The notes under the pieces were generated by a model. That model saw nothing but the letters and a program-made list of their open reading frames with translations, was not told the origin of the DNA and searched no databases. DNA of 32,487 nt from Clostridiales bacterium. Its GTDB lineage: Bacteria > Bacillota > Clostridia > Christensenellales > Aristaeellaceae. The position numbers were made by a program, and so were the translations under genes. The stretch spans positions 1 to 32,487 of the forward strand of contig JAQXLU010000092.1 of the NCBI GenBank assembly GCA_029012285.1. The letters run 5' to 3'. Shown here piece by piece: positions 19,201 to 25,583 of the stretch (the stretch's first letter is position 1; every line of letters begins with the position of its first letter).

Positions 19201-19275
19201 AAAATCACCTTTGAAGGGAAGGACGGCTATTGTTTGACCGAGAAACTGATCCTGCAAGCGCCGACCGGGGAATAA
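16237..19275 (+). CDS. SpoIID/LytB-domain protein with seven C-terminal SH3b-like repeats
   Basis: SpoIID motifs YYLQGVVPYEMSSSNPMEALKAQAVAARTYT, GRWGHGIGMSQRGAQQMA; repeated LNLREGPST..W(C)xVR.G..GYV SH3b units; signal peptide; SD GGGAGG before GTG 16237. Confidence 0.9.
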   Translation: MSVKRLICLVSAWVMAMLLHSGASASVENVVVVSAPLRRAAEVQDGMVRVWLESIGDVSQLDVTVRGSYSVNGNTAISLNDDQTVSIGFNKATGEIALTMNGVTYAVGSEMRLRRHQANGESALSIAQASRPSNLYPGDLQLLAVKKSDGTYRLYPIMHVYLEYYLQGVVPYEMSSSNPMEALKAQAVAARTYTMRAMNARASYNYDVRDTAADQVYKGYTGTVNNASRAVDETKGIVAMNDGTLTGTYYTASNGGQTESVKNAWGSSGYTYLKVKEDPFDALNTASTRRKLLVYSDFDHPTQNATLSSILSEKAKAQLGQDAVIQTIHSITPHTPKYAAPSRLYTKLDFEVTALSGGAQTRTVLSFDIFADLETQLSMSINGGQNELWSVEKKDEGFQLVAGRWGHGIGMSQRGAQQMAKMGYTYDQILGFYYEGCERVQYTFTHSILPAGGSNPVISTEAPADITPADQDQATVSLPGVNDTAALRYTASESGKVLTGLPNGAAVTMLKKGTDWCLVRYGEINGYLPTSMLLFTGVPSGTDADTATQIMVWGVVSGTNSLNFRSGPGYTYEILTELPQGTVLCILDTLEQWVKVQFGSRVGYVSPEYLTIHNAYPAQTSASNSAMVSLESNVDTVPLLASPSTNATVLMQLHHGDQVTVLNNDGSWCRVKVAGLEGYLPSRKLDFSAKGTEPTTPPGSQGMTAIVNSDASTLNLREGPSTQDKVIVQIPKGTTITVTAFGETWCAVRWGDYSGYVMTKYLKFSQETTSPSPSASPSASPSPSIAPQELTAWVMRTVHYVNLRETASTEGKIITQIPAGDEVTVLEKGGTFTRVRHGVGTGYVLSKHLTYTEPPESIGILYINTITDPLALRDQPSTTGSKVLTYVPRGEKVLLIKELDGWCQVQYGDYIGYCASAYLSRKRPNEYEADDTPIYDPSLVGAEGWTAVVHTEGLELTLRKWCSSDAPEVVTVPDKSAVKLIARGEIWCKITFEGKDGYCLTEKLILQAPTGE

Positions 19276-20006
19276 TCCACGCGGATGAGCGCGTGGACGA
19301 CCTCCAGCTGGCTGGATTGCGCATCATTCAGAAGGAAACTGGCTTCCGCTTCGGCATGGACGCGGTGCTATTGGCGGACTTTGCCCGGGTGGAGGCGCGG
19401 GACCGCGTGGCTGACTTCGGCACAGGGACGGGCATTCTGCCGCTGCTCCTGGCTGGTCGCGGCTTGGGCGCGCACTTTGACGCATTCGAGATACAACTTG
19501 ACATGGCTGACATGGCCAAGCGCTCCGTGGCGCTCAATGGCCTTATGGAGCGCATCACCGTCCATCATCTGCCGGTAGAGGAAGCAGACAGCGTATGCCC
19601 GCCAGGCACGCTGGACGCCATCGTCTGCAATCCGCCCTACGGTGTTCCGGGCACGACGCTGCTCAATCCGGCACAAACGCTGTCAACGGCCCGCCATCAA
19701 ACGGCGGCGGGGCTGACGGCGTGGTTTCGCATGGCGTACCGGCTGCTGCGGGGCAAGGGGCGGTTTCACATGATCTACCCCGCGCCGCGCATGCTGGAGG
19801 CCATGACGGCCCTGTCCGCCGCGCATTTGGAGCCCAAGCGCTTCCGGTTGATTTACCCCAGTGCAAGCAAGGCTGCCAACCTCGTCCTGATCGAGGGCAT
19901 GAAGGACGCCAAGCCCATGCTTCACCCGGAGCCGCCGCTGATCGTCTACGAGCAGGACGGACGCATGACAGCGGAGCTCAAGCGCATCTACCACATCATG
20001 GATTGA
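19230..20006 (+). CDS. TrmN6-like tRNA (adenine-N6)-methyltransferase
   Basis: ERVDDLQLAGLRIIQKETGFRFGMDAVLLADF, FGTGTGILPLLLA, NPPYG; overlaps upstream gene by 46 nt; start codon choice uncertain. Confidence 0.88.
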   Translation: MFDRETDPASADRGIIHADERVDDLQLAGLRIIQKETGFRFGMDAVLLADFARVEARDRVADFGTGTGILPLLLAGRGLGAHFDAFEIQLDMADMAKRSVALNGLMERITVHHLPVEEADSVCPPGTLDAIVCNPPYGVPGTTLLNPAQTLSTARHQTAAGLTAWFRMAYRLLRGKGRFHMIYPAPRMLEAMTALSAAHLEPKRFRLIYPSASKAANLVLIEGMKDAKPMLHPEPPLIVYEQDGRMTAELKRIYHIMD

Positions 20007-20481
20007 ACCTGGCGATGCAGAAATTCAGCACCGCGGCAAAGGTCAGCCAAAGCTGGTAGGGGACGAGCAGCCACCCCGCGATTCGGCTCTCCTGGAAAAA
20101 ACGGTAAAGCATGATGCCCGATAGCATCCACAGGAGCAGCAGCCAAAAGAAGGATAGCCCCAGCGCTTGCTGCACAAAGAACAACACAGGCCAGACCAGG
20201 TTCACCGCCAGCTGGGCGATATAAAGCCCCAGTAGGATGAATCGGTCGCGTCCCTGCGCCCGAAGTACAAACCACATCGCTGTCGCCATGGCGGCGTAAA
20301 GCAGCGTCCACGCAACGGGAAACAACCACCCGGGCGGCGCAAAACTGGGCTTGACAAGCCCCTCATAGAAGGAAGACTCCCGCTGGGTCAGGAAGCCGAC
20401 GACGGCGCCTGCGCCCAGCGTGCCGCCAAGCAGCGCGACGAGCGATTTCCAGGTGTACGGATGGGCCGTGGATTCCGACAT
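19996..20481 (-). CDS. TspO/MBR family tryptophan-rich sensory protein
   Basis: YEGLVKPSFAPPGWLFPVAWTLLYAAMATAMWFV, QLAVNLVWPVLFF; 3' end overlaps the TrmN6-like gene by 11 nt. Confidence 0.95.
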   Translation of the reverse strand: MSESTAHPYTWKSLVALLGGTLGAGAVVGFLTQRESSFYEGLVKPSFAPPGWLFPVAWTLLYAAMATAMWFVLRAQGRDRFILLGLYIAQLAVNLVWPVLFFVQQALGLSFFWLLLLWMLSGIMLYRFFQESRIAGWLLVPYQLWLTFAAVLNFCIARFNP

Positions 20482-20533
20482 GTGCATCACCTCACTGACA
20501 GGGTACGCGGCAGTGCAACGTTTGATACCCGGT

Positions 20534-20561
20534 AAAAGCTGCTGAATACAGCGGCTTTTTT
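20534..20561. terminator. Terminator-like hairpin in divergent intergenic region
   Basis: AAAGCTGCTG AATA CAGCGGCTTTTTT; 8-bp stem with T-run on + and shorter T-run on -. Confidence 0.5.
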
Positions 20562-20571
20562 GCTTGGGACA

Positions 20572-20600
20572 TTGCGAAAACGACGCAAAGCAGCTATAAT
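20572..20600 (+). promoter_or_regulatory. SigA-type promoter for flavoprotein gene
   Basis: TTGCGA-17 nt-TATAAT. Confidence 0.65.
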
Positions 20601-20629
20601 GGTGGTAATGAAACCATGGAGGGCAGCAC

Positions 20630-21847
20630 ATGGGCACGGTATTGGTGATCGGCGGCGGTGCGGCAGGGCTTGCAGCTGCGATTGCGGCGGCGGAATGTGG
20701 CGATCAGGTGACGATCCTGGAGCACATGGATCGGGTCGGCAAGAAGCTCCTTGCCACCGGCAATGGGCGCTGCAACCTGATGAACACCGGCGCGCGGTGT
20801 TACCCCGGCGGAACAGATCTGGCCGACGCGGTGCTTGACCGCTGCGGCGTGGCGGAGCAAACCCGCTTCTGGCAACATATCGGCTTGCGGCTGCGCCAGG
20901 AGGATGGCGGCCGGGTGTACCCCGTCAGCGCCATGGCCTCCACGGTGCTGGATGCGCTGCGCTTTGCGGCGGACGCGCTGGGCGTCCAAACCATCACGGG
21001 CGCGAATGTGACAGGCATTTTCAAGGCGCGTCTGGGTTGGACGGTCATGGCAGGGGAGCACAAGTGGAAGGCCGAGCGAGTCATCGTGGCGGGCGGCGGC
21101 TGCGCCCAACCCAAGCTGGGCAGCGATGGCAGCGCGTGGCCGCTCCTGACAGGCCTGGGGCATCATCTGACGCTACCCAAGCCCGCATTGACACAGATCA
21201 TTACCGACACCGCTGCCATCAAGGGGCTGAGCGGCATTCGGGTGCGCACCCAGGTGCGCATCACCTCCGGCACACAGGAAAAACACGCCGAAGAGGGCGA
21301 GCTGCTCTTCGCGGATTATGGCGTGAGCGGCGTGTGCGTCATGCAGTGCGCCCGGTATGCCGCGCCGGGGGATCTGCTGCACATCGACCTTGTGCGTGCC
21401 CTCGGCTTTGACAACGCGGAATCATTCCGTCAGGAATTGCAGTGCCGCCGCGATACCTGGCGGGATCGCAGGCAGTCCGAGCTGCTGACCGGGTTGTGCG
21501 TGCCGAAGCTGGCCCTGGCGCTGATGCAAGCTGCGGGGCTGGAAGGCTGGCAGCGATCCACCTGCGGTCAGCTGAGCGGTAAACAGCTCGATCATCTGAC
21601 GCAATCGGCAGCGGATTTCACGCTTACCATCCGCGGGGTGAAGGGCTTTGACAGCGCCCAGGTTACAGCGGGCGGCATCTGCACCGATGAGTTCAACCCG
21701 ATGACGATGGCCTCCATCCTGGCGCCGGGCGTCCACGCAGCGGGTGAGGTGCTGGACGTGGACGGCGACTGCGGCGGCTTCAACCTGATGTTCGCCTTTG
21801 GCAGCGGCATCCTGGCCGGGCTGAACGGACGCGACTTCCCTTGGTGA
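20630..21847 (+). CDS. HI0933/BaiN-like NAD(P)/FAD-dependent oxidoreductase
   Basis: VLVIGGGAAGLAAAIAAAECGDQVTILE, GKKLLATGNGRCNLMN, GGICTDEFNPMTMAS, GEVLDVDGDCGGFNLMFAFGSG. Confidence 0.95.
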   Translation: MGTVLVIGGGAAGLAAAIAAAECGDQVTILEHMDRVGKKLLATGNGRCNLMNTGARCYPGGTDLADAVLDRCGVAEQTRFWQHIGLRLRQEDGGRVYPVSAMASTVLDALRFAADALGVQTITGANVTGIFKARLGWTVMAGEHKWKAERVIVAGGGCAQPKLGSDGSAWPLLTGLGHHLTLPKPALTQIITDTAAIKGLSGIRVRTQVRITSGTQEKHAEEGELLFADYGVSGVCVMQCARYAAPGDLLHIDLVRALGFDNAESFRQELQCRRDTWRDRRQSELLTGLCVPKLALALMQAAGLEGWQRSTCGQLSGKQLDHLTQSAADFTLTIRGVKGFDSAQVTAGGICTDEFNPMTMASILAPGVHAAGEVLDVDGDCGGFNLMFAFGSGILAGLNGRDFPW

Positions 21848-21872
21848 GGGTAGAACGGCATTTTGCATTTGC

Positions 21873-21901
21873 ATTTTGCGCAGAAAGCTGATATACTATT
21901 T
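21873..21901 (+). promoter_or_regulatory. SigA-type promoter upstream of CNNM-type gene leader (coordinates approximate)
   Basis: TTGCAT-17 nt-TATACT. Confidence 0.55.
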
Positions 21902-21937
21902 GCTGTGTTTTGTATTTGCGAAAGGAGTGACGGCGTC

Positions 21938-22021
21938 GTGGATCAACCTCCCTGTAGTCCTGTGCCTGCGAAGGCCGTTATGCGACTTTCGTGGGCTTTG
22001 ACGAATGAAAGGACTGCTTGA
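21938..22021 (+). CDS. Candidate leader peptide uORF (27 aa)
   Basis: GTG start with AAAGGAG SD 10 nt upstream; VDQPPCSPVPAKAVMRLSWALTNERTA*; stop 6 nt before the main ATG 22028. Not in the supplied ORF track because of size. Confidence 0.4.
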   Translation: MDQPPCSPVPAKAVMRLSWALTNERTA

Positions 22022-22023
22022 TC
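21941..22023 (+). promoter_or_regulatory. Candidate structured 5' leader RNA of CNNM-type gene
   Basis: Nested helices: GATCAA(21941-46)/TTGATC(22018-23); GTAGTCCT(21954-61)/AGGACTGC(22010-17); GCCTGCGAAGG(21964-74)/CTTTCGTGGGC(21986-96, with G-U pairs). Confidence 0.55.
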
Positions 22024-22027
22024 TTCC

Positions 22028-23311
22028 ATGACCCCTGATTTATGGATCATGATCGCCATACTGCTTGTCTGTGTGGCGCTCTCTGCATTTTTCTCGGCCT
22101 CGGAAACCTCCTTTACATCGGTTAACCGGGTGAAGCTCAAAACCATGCTCCAAAACGGGCAGAAACGCGCTAAGGTCACCCTGGAGCTGGTCGAGGACTA
22201 TGACCGCCTGATCACCACCATCCTGATTGGCAACAACATCGTGAACATCGCCGCGTCCTCCTTGGCCACGAGCCTGTTCCTGGTGCTGCTGCACAATCAG
22301 GCCAATCTGGCGACGACTGCCTCCACGGTGGTGATGACCATCATCATTCTGATCTTCGGCGAGGTATGCCCTAAAGCAATCGCCAAGGAAGCGCCCGAAA
22401 AGCTGGCCATGACCATCGCGCCGGTGCTGAAGGCACTTTGCACGGTGTTCGCGCCGATTGCTAAAGTTTTTTCCGCGTTGAAAAAATTGTTCACCAGGAT
22501 CTTCAAGACGGAGGAGGACGAATCCTTCATCGAGGAGGAGCTGATGACCATGGTGGACGAGGCGGAAAGCGAGGGCGACATGGAGCACCACGAGGGTGAG
22601 CTGATCCGCTCTGCCATTGAGTTCAATGATGATCGCGACGTGCTGTCCGTGCTGACTCCCCGGGTGGATGTCACCTCCATCGAGGACACCGCCACCATGG
22701 AGGACGCCGCAGCGCTGTTCCGCACCAGCGGGTATTCCCGCGTCCCAGTGTTCCATGAGGATATGGACCATATCGTCGGCATCCTGAACGAGAAGGATTT
22801 CTACCTGATGAGGCATCAGGGCTGCACCGACATCCGCCAGATCATGAAACCTCCGGTCTATGCGCCGACCACCCTGAAGCTATCTAAGCTCCTCAAGCTG
22901 TTCCAGGCGCAGAAAACCCACCTCATCATCGTGCTGGACGAATTCGGCGGCACGGAGGGCATCGTCACCATGGAGGACGTGCTGGAGGAGCTGGTGGGCG
23001 AAATCTATGACGAGCATGACGATGTGGAGACCGACACCGTGACCCTTGATGATGGCTCCTGGCTGGTGGATGGCGGCATGCAGCTGTCCGAGCTACTGGA
23101 AGCCCTCGGCGTGGAGGACATCTACAACGCTGAGACTGTTGGCGGCTTTGCGGCGGAGGTGCTGGGGATCATTCCCTTCGTCGGCGCCGCCTTTGAAACG
23201 GATGAGCTCCGCGGCCTGGTCACGCAGATGGACAAACGCCGCGTCACCCAGCTGCGCGTGTGGCGAAAGGAAACGCCCGGCGCGGCCGAAAACGCTGCTG
23301 TAAGCGGCTGA
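22028..23311 (+). CDS. CNNM/CorC (hemolysin-type) DUF21 + CBS + CorC_HlyC domain protein
   Basis: SAFFSASETSFTSVNRVKLK, IFGEVCPKAIAKE, SVLTPRVDVTSIE, YSRVPVFHEDMDHIVGILNEKD, VLDEFGGTEGIVTMEDVLEELVGEIYDEHD. Confidence 0.95.
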   Translation: MTPDLWIMIAILLVCVALSAFFSASETSFTSVNRVKLKTMLQNGQKRAKVTLELVEDYDRLITTILIGNNIVNIAASSLATSLFLVLLHNQANLATTASTVVMTIIILIFGEVCPKAIAKEAPEKLAMTIAPVLKALCTVFAPIAKVFSALKKLFTRIFKTEEDESFIEEELMTMVDEAESEGDMEHHEGELIRSAIEFNDDRDVLSVLTPRVDVTSIEDTATMEDAAALFRTSGYSRVPVFHEDMDHIVGILNEKDFYLMRHQGCTDIRQIMKPPVYAPTTLKLSKLLKLFQAQKTHLIIVLDEFGGTEGIVTMEDVLEELVGEIYDEHDDVETDTVTLDDGSWLVDGGMQLSELLEALGVEDIYNAETVGGFAAEVLGIIPFVGAAFETDELRGLVTQMDKRRVTQLRVWRKETPGAAENAAVSG

Positions 23312-23339
23312 TCCCAAAATTGAACTGGAGGCAAACCCC

Positions 23340-23603
23340 ATGGCAAAAGTATCTACCAAGCCCAATAAGAAAGAAGAACAAAAGAAGCTGGCCGTCCGCA
23401 TCGTCTGCCTGGTGCTGGTGGTGGCCCTGGCGGTGACGTCTCTGCTGGCGATGTTCCCGTATCTCTTTCAGCGCAACGACGATGGCTATTCCGTGGAAGA
23501 GCTGCTTGCAGCAGGCGTGATCTACCTGGGCGAGGACGGCAACTACTACTTTACCGACGAATACCTCCATGCCATTGAGGACACGGAGCATGACCACGAA
23601 TAA
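23340..23603 (+). CDS. Small single-pass membrane protein of unknown function (87 aa)
   Basis: Start preceded by TGGAGG; basic N-terminus, one TM segment, acidic C-terminus. Confidence 0.65.
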   Translation: MAKVSTKPNKKEEQKKLAVRIVCLVLVVALAVTSLLAMFPYLFQRNDDGYSVEELLAAGVIYLGEDGNYYFTDEYLHAIEDTEHDHE

Positions 23604-23633
23604 CGCCGGGCGATCAAAAGAGGAGGATTCACC

Positions 23634-23885
23634 GTGAAAAGGGCGAAGCATAATAACGCTGTGCACCGGGGCATATCCCTTGGCACCATCGTGATGGTGG
23701 CGGTCACGGTCACGGTGGTGGGCATGACTGCGGTTATTCTGCCTCGTCTGCTGGGCAAGGCGGATTTCCGCATCCATGTCAGCGGGATGCTCGCCGCGCT
23801 CCACCTGGATGAAACGCTGCCGGCACTCTCCCTGAGCGAAATCCCAATCAGCGAGCCCACCCCCACGGCTGAGCCGGTTAACTGA
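23634..23885 (+). CDS. Small single-pass membrane protein of unknown function (83 aa)
   Basis: SD AGGAGG before GTG/ATG-like start; one TM segment; ends just before a strong terminator. Confidence 0.6.
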   Translation: MKRAKHNNAVHRGISLGTIVMVAVTVTVVGMTAVILPRLLGKADFRIHVSGMLAALHLDETLPALSLSEIPISEPTPTAEPVN

Positions 23886-23891
23886 ATCCAG

Positions 23892-23917
23892 CTGCCGGAA
23901 ATGCTCCGGCAGTTTTT
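23892..23917 (+). terminator. Rho-independent terminator
   Basis: CTGCCGGA AATGC TCCGGCAG TTTTT. Confidence 0.92.
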
Positions 23918-23946
23918 GCATGCGGGTAAGCATTTCCCGCAGGGGC

Positions 23947-23975
23947 TTGCCAGATGCGTCATGGACGTGTACAAT
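23947..23975 (+). promoter_or_regulatory. SigA-type promoter
   Basis: TTGCCA-17 nt-TACAAT upstream of the 56-aa ORF. Confidence 0.55.
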
Positions 23976-23995
23976 ATGATAAAAGAGGTGATGCG

Positions 23996-24166
23996 ATGAA
24001 GCGATTCATTGCGCTGTGCCTGCTGCTGAACAATGGCATCCGCTACGGCCTTGTGCAGTTTGACGAGGTCAGCAGCGTGGCATGGTGGGCAAGCACCTTC
24101 TGCATGAAGGGCCGTGGCGCGACGGTTTACCGTTTGCGGGACGACATCGCCTACCGGGAGGAATGA
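23996..24166 (+). CDS. Small protein of unknown function (56 aa), coupled to downstream epimerase-like gene
   Basis: SD AGAGGTG before ATG 23996; stop 2 nt before next ATG (TGACCATG). Confidence 0.6.
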   Translation: MKRFIALCLLLNNGIRYGLVQFDEVSSVAWWASTFCMKGRGATVYRLRDDIAYREE

Positions 24167-24168
24167 CC

Positions 24169-24972
24169 ATGGACTTTGGTATGCCCTATCTGTTGGAAAT
24201 GCATTCCATCGAGGAATGCTGCGCCCTGGCCAAGGAGCTGGGGCTGCGTTTTGTGGAGCTGAACGCGAACTTCCCGATTTGCCAACCATCAATTCTTGAT
24301 ACGGCGGAGCTCCAACAGCTTGGCCGCAAGTATGAGTTGTATTTCACCCTTCATATCGAGGAGGAGTGCAATCCCTTCACCTTTAACGAAATGGTGCGAA
24401 ACGCATGGTTGAAGTCCTGTCGCCACGCCTTACATCTGGCGGTGGCGCTTCACATGCCCATCGTCAACATGCACTTCCCGCACGGGGTGTACATCACGCT
24501 GCCCGACCGGAAAACTTTCCTCTATGACCTGTATGGCGATAAATTCCATGCGCAGCTGGCAGAGTTCCGCGCGATGTGCGAGGACGTCCTGTCCGGCACG
24601 TCCACCCGCATCACCATTGAGAACACCGACGGCTGGCATCCCCATGAGCAACGGGCCATCGAATTCTTGCTCGAATCGCCCGTGTTCGGTCTGACGCTGG
24701 ACATCGGCCACAGCCACGGCATTGGTGATGCGGACGAACCCTTTTTCCGGACGCATGAGGAGCGGCTCATCCACATGCATGGTCACGATGGCCTGGGGAA
24801 GCGGAATCATCTGGCCTTGGGGGATGGGGAGATCAACCTGGCTGCGCGTTTTGCCTGGGCAGAGCGCTGCCATGCCCGCGTGGTGCTGGAAACGAAAACC
24901 ATCGAGACTCTGCGGGCAAGCGTGGCGCGATTGCCCAAATATTTGCCGGATATATGCAAAAAAATGTGCTGA
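24169..24972 (+). CDS. Sugar phosphate isomerase/epimerase (xylose isomerase-like TIM barrel)
   Basis: LGLRFVELNANF, MPIVNMHFPHG, ITIENTDGW, GLTLDIGHSH, LIHMHGHDG, RVVLETK; SD GGGAGG before ATG 24169. Confidence 0.88.
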   Translation: MDFGMPYLLEMHSIEECCALAKELGLRFVELNANFPICQPSILDTAELQQLGRKYELYFTLHIEEECNPFTFNEMVRNAWLKSCRHALHLAVALHMPIVNMHFPHGVYITLPDRKTFLYDLYGDKFHAQLAEFRAMCEDVLSGTSTRITIENTDGWHPHEQRAIEFLLESPVFGLTLDIGHSHGIGDADEPFFRTHEERLIHMHGHDGLGKRNHLALGDGEINLAARFAWAERCHARVVLETKTIETLRASVARLPKYLPDICKKMC

Positions 24973-24977
24973 ACCCC

Positions 24978-25007
24978 TTGCAATGACAGCCATACCTATG
25001 CTATAAT
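24978..25007 (+). promoter_or_regulatory. SigA-type promoter for rplS
   Basis: TTGCAA-18 nt-TATAAT. Confidence 0.65.
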
Positions 25008-25017
25008 AACAGGCGTG

Positions 25018-25079
25018 CATACGGACGGTCCGCTTTCCGGAGGTCTGACCTCATGCAGACCCGGATATGAACGTCTATG
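25018..25079 (+). promoter_or_regulatory. Candidate structured leader of rplS (possible L19 leader)
   Basis: P1 CATA..GACG/CGTCTATG closing helix and inner hairpin TCCG-GA-GGTCTG/CAGACC-CGGA located between promoter and rplS SD. Confidence 0.5.
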
Positions 25080-25097
25080 ATGGAAGGAGGAACCAAC

Positions 25098-25448
25098 ATG
25101 AGCGAAATCATCCGTTCTATTGAAGCGAAGCAGCTGCGCAAGGACATTCCCGCGATCGCCGTCGGCGATACCGTGCGTGTTCAGGTGAAGGTTGTGGAAG
25201 GTAAGAACGAGCGTCTGCAGGCCTTTGAGGGTGTGGTCATTGCCAAGCGCAATGGCGGTATCCGCGAGACCTTCACCGTCCGCCGCGTTTCCTACGGTAT
25301 CGGTGTGGAGCGTACCTTCCCCATTCACAGCCCCCGTCTGGGCAGCATCACCGTGATCCGTCATGGTAAGGTGCGCCGCGCCAAGCTGTACTACCTGCGT
25401 TCTCTGCAGGGCAAGGCCGCGAAGATCAAGGAAGTCAAGCGCGTGTAA
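25098..25448 (+). CDS. rplS: 50S ribosomal protein L19
   Basis: [68 protein letters not shown]. Confidence 0.98.
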   Translation: MSEIIRSIEAKQLRKDIPAIAVGDTVRVQVKVVEGKNERLQAFEGVVIAKRNGGIRETFTVRRVSYGIGVERTFPIHSPRLGSITVIRHGKVRRAKLYYLRSLQGKAAKIKEVKRV

Positions 25449-25480
25449 TCGTGCATCTTCACGTCGAAAGCAGCTACATC

Positions 25481-25509
25481 AGCGAGAGAGTTTCGGCTCC
25501 CTCGCTTTT
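25481..25509 (+). terminator. Terminator after rplS
   Basis: AGCGAG-a-GAG TTTCGG CTC-c-CTCGCT TTT. Confidence 0.75.
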
Positions 25510-25514
25510 GTGTT

Positions 25515-25543
25515 GCATAAAAACAGTCCATCCGCCATATTCA
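25515..25543 (+). promoter_or_regulatory. Candidate SigE-type promoter of spoIVA
   Basis: GCATAAA-14 nt-CATATTCA resembles the sporulation SigE consensus; located directly upstream of spoIVA. Confidence 0.45.
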
Positions 25544-25583
25544 TTGGACAGACGTCAAACCGCAGACCAATGGAGGGATCAGC

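Noticed and set aside
21860-21890. Tandem GCATTT-like repeats upstream of the CNNM leader
   Set aside because: Short A/T-rich promoter-region repetition, explained by the -35 region.
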